Shown one piece after another: positions 13,516 to 13,581 of a DNA stretch of 13,581 nt. The DNA is taken from assembly GCA_030629295.1 (NCBI GenBank), contig DAOVPH010000016.1, forward strand, positions 1 to 13,581, read 5' to 3'. This stretch comes from Candidatus Latescibacterota bacterium. Its GTDB lineage: Bacteria > Latescibacterota > MVCY01. The translations under genes and the position numbers were made by a program. The stretch's first letter is position 1, and each line of letters starts with the position of its first letter. The notes beneath the pieces were generated by a model. That model ran no database searches. It saw only the letters and a program-made list of their open reading frames with translations, and was not told the origin of the DNA.

Positions 13516-13581
13516 CTAAACTCTCATCAGAGCTGCTCCCCAGGTGAGGCCAGCCCCAAAGGCCACCATTAACACCAGATC
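13516..13581 (-). CDS. fabH: 3-oxoacyl-ACP synthase III, C-terminal end (partial)
   Basis: The last 21 codons and TAG stop of a gene running in from beyond the window are visible. They encode DLVLMVAFGAGLTWGAALMRV, ending in the FGAGLTWGAAL signature typical of the FabH C-terminus. FabH starts fatty acid synthesis by condensing acetyl-CoA with malonyl-ACP. Its place directly before fabD matches the common fabH-fabD-fabG-acpP-fabF order. The catalytic residues are outside the window. Confidence 0.9.
   Translation of the reverse strand, partial: DLVLMVAFGAGLTWGAALMRV

Overview
The window is a bacterial chromosomal segment of about 13.6 kb in which every convincing gene lies on the minus strand, so transcription runs from high to low coordinates. 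Base composition looks moderate, near half GC. Gene content (type II fatty acid synthesis, RNase III, GatC, RadC, TldD/TldE) is bacterial. I cannot assign a phylum. The many short intergenic repeats and a REP-associated transposase remnant are features I associate with uncultivated lineages, but that is only an impression.

Region 1 (13581 down to about 9361) is a fatty acid synthesis operon: the last 21 codons of fabH, then fabD, fabG, acpP and fabF, followed by rnc. Spacing is tight: 7 bp between fabH and fabD, 26 bp between fabD and fabG, and a 4-nt stop/start overlap between acpP and fabF. The two looser gaps, fabG-acpP and fabF-rnc, are filled with repeats. The RNase III gene has a repeat-like segment inside its N-terminal extension, and its last codons also match a repeat motif.

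Region 2 (9242 down to 7049) holds an acyl-CoA dehydrogenase and a fold-type II PLP enzyme whose active-site signature fits D-cysteine desulfhydrase better than ACC deaminase. They may be extensions of the same transcription unit or have their own promoter; none is obvious.

Region 3 (6966 down to 1624) starts with a truncated REP-associated tyrosine transposase whose reading frame runs into a symmetrical pair of REP hairpins. It then runs tldD, tldE (pmbA), a conserved-looking 120-residue protein of unknown function and a GlmL/MutL-type ASKHA ATPase. The last four genes are nearly contiguous, with two 4-nt overlaps and one 52-bp gap. No mutase gene is present for the GlmL protein to serve. 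A hairpin terminator follows at 1350-1381.

Region 4 (1623 down to 1) is a 511-bp intergenic stretch with short tandem repeats, a G-rich tract, that terminator and a strong sigma-70-type promoter (1284-1312), then radC and gatC as a two-gene unit. The window ends in an 11-copy heptamer tandem array.

The most unusual signals are structural rather than enzymatic: three heptamer arrays of different sequence, the inverted REP pair with compensatory stem changes fused to a dead transposase, and repeat sequence inside rnc. No wholly new multi-gene system is demonstrable. The tldD-tldE-unknown-glmL unit is the best candidate for an undescribed functional association.
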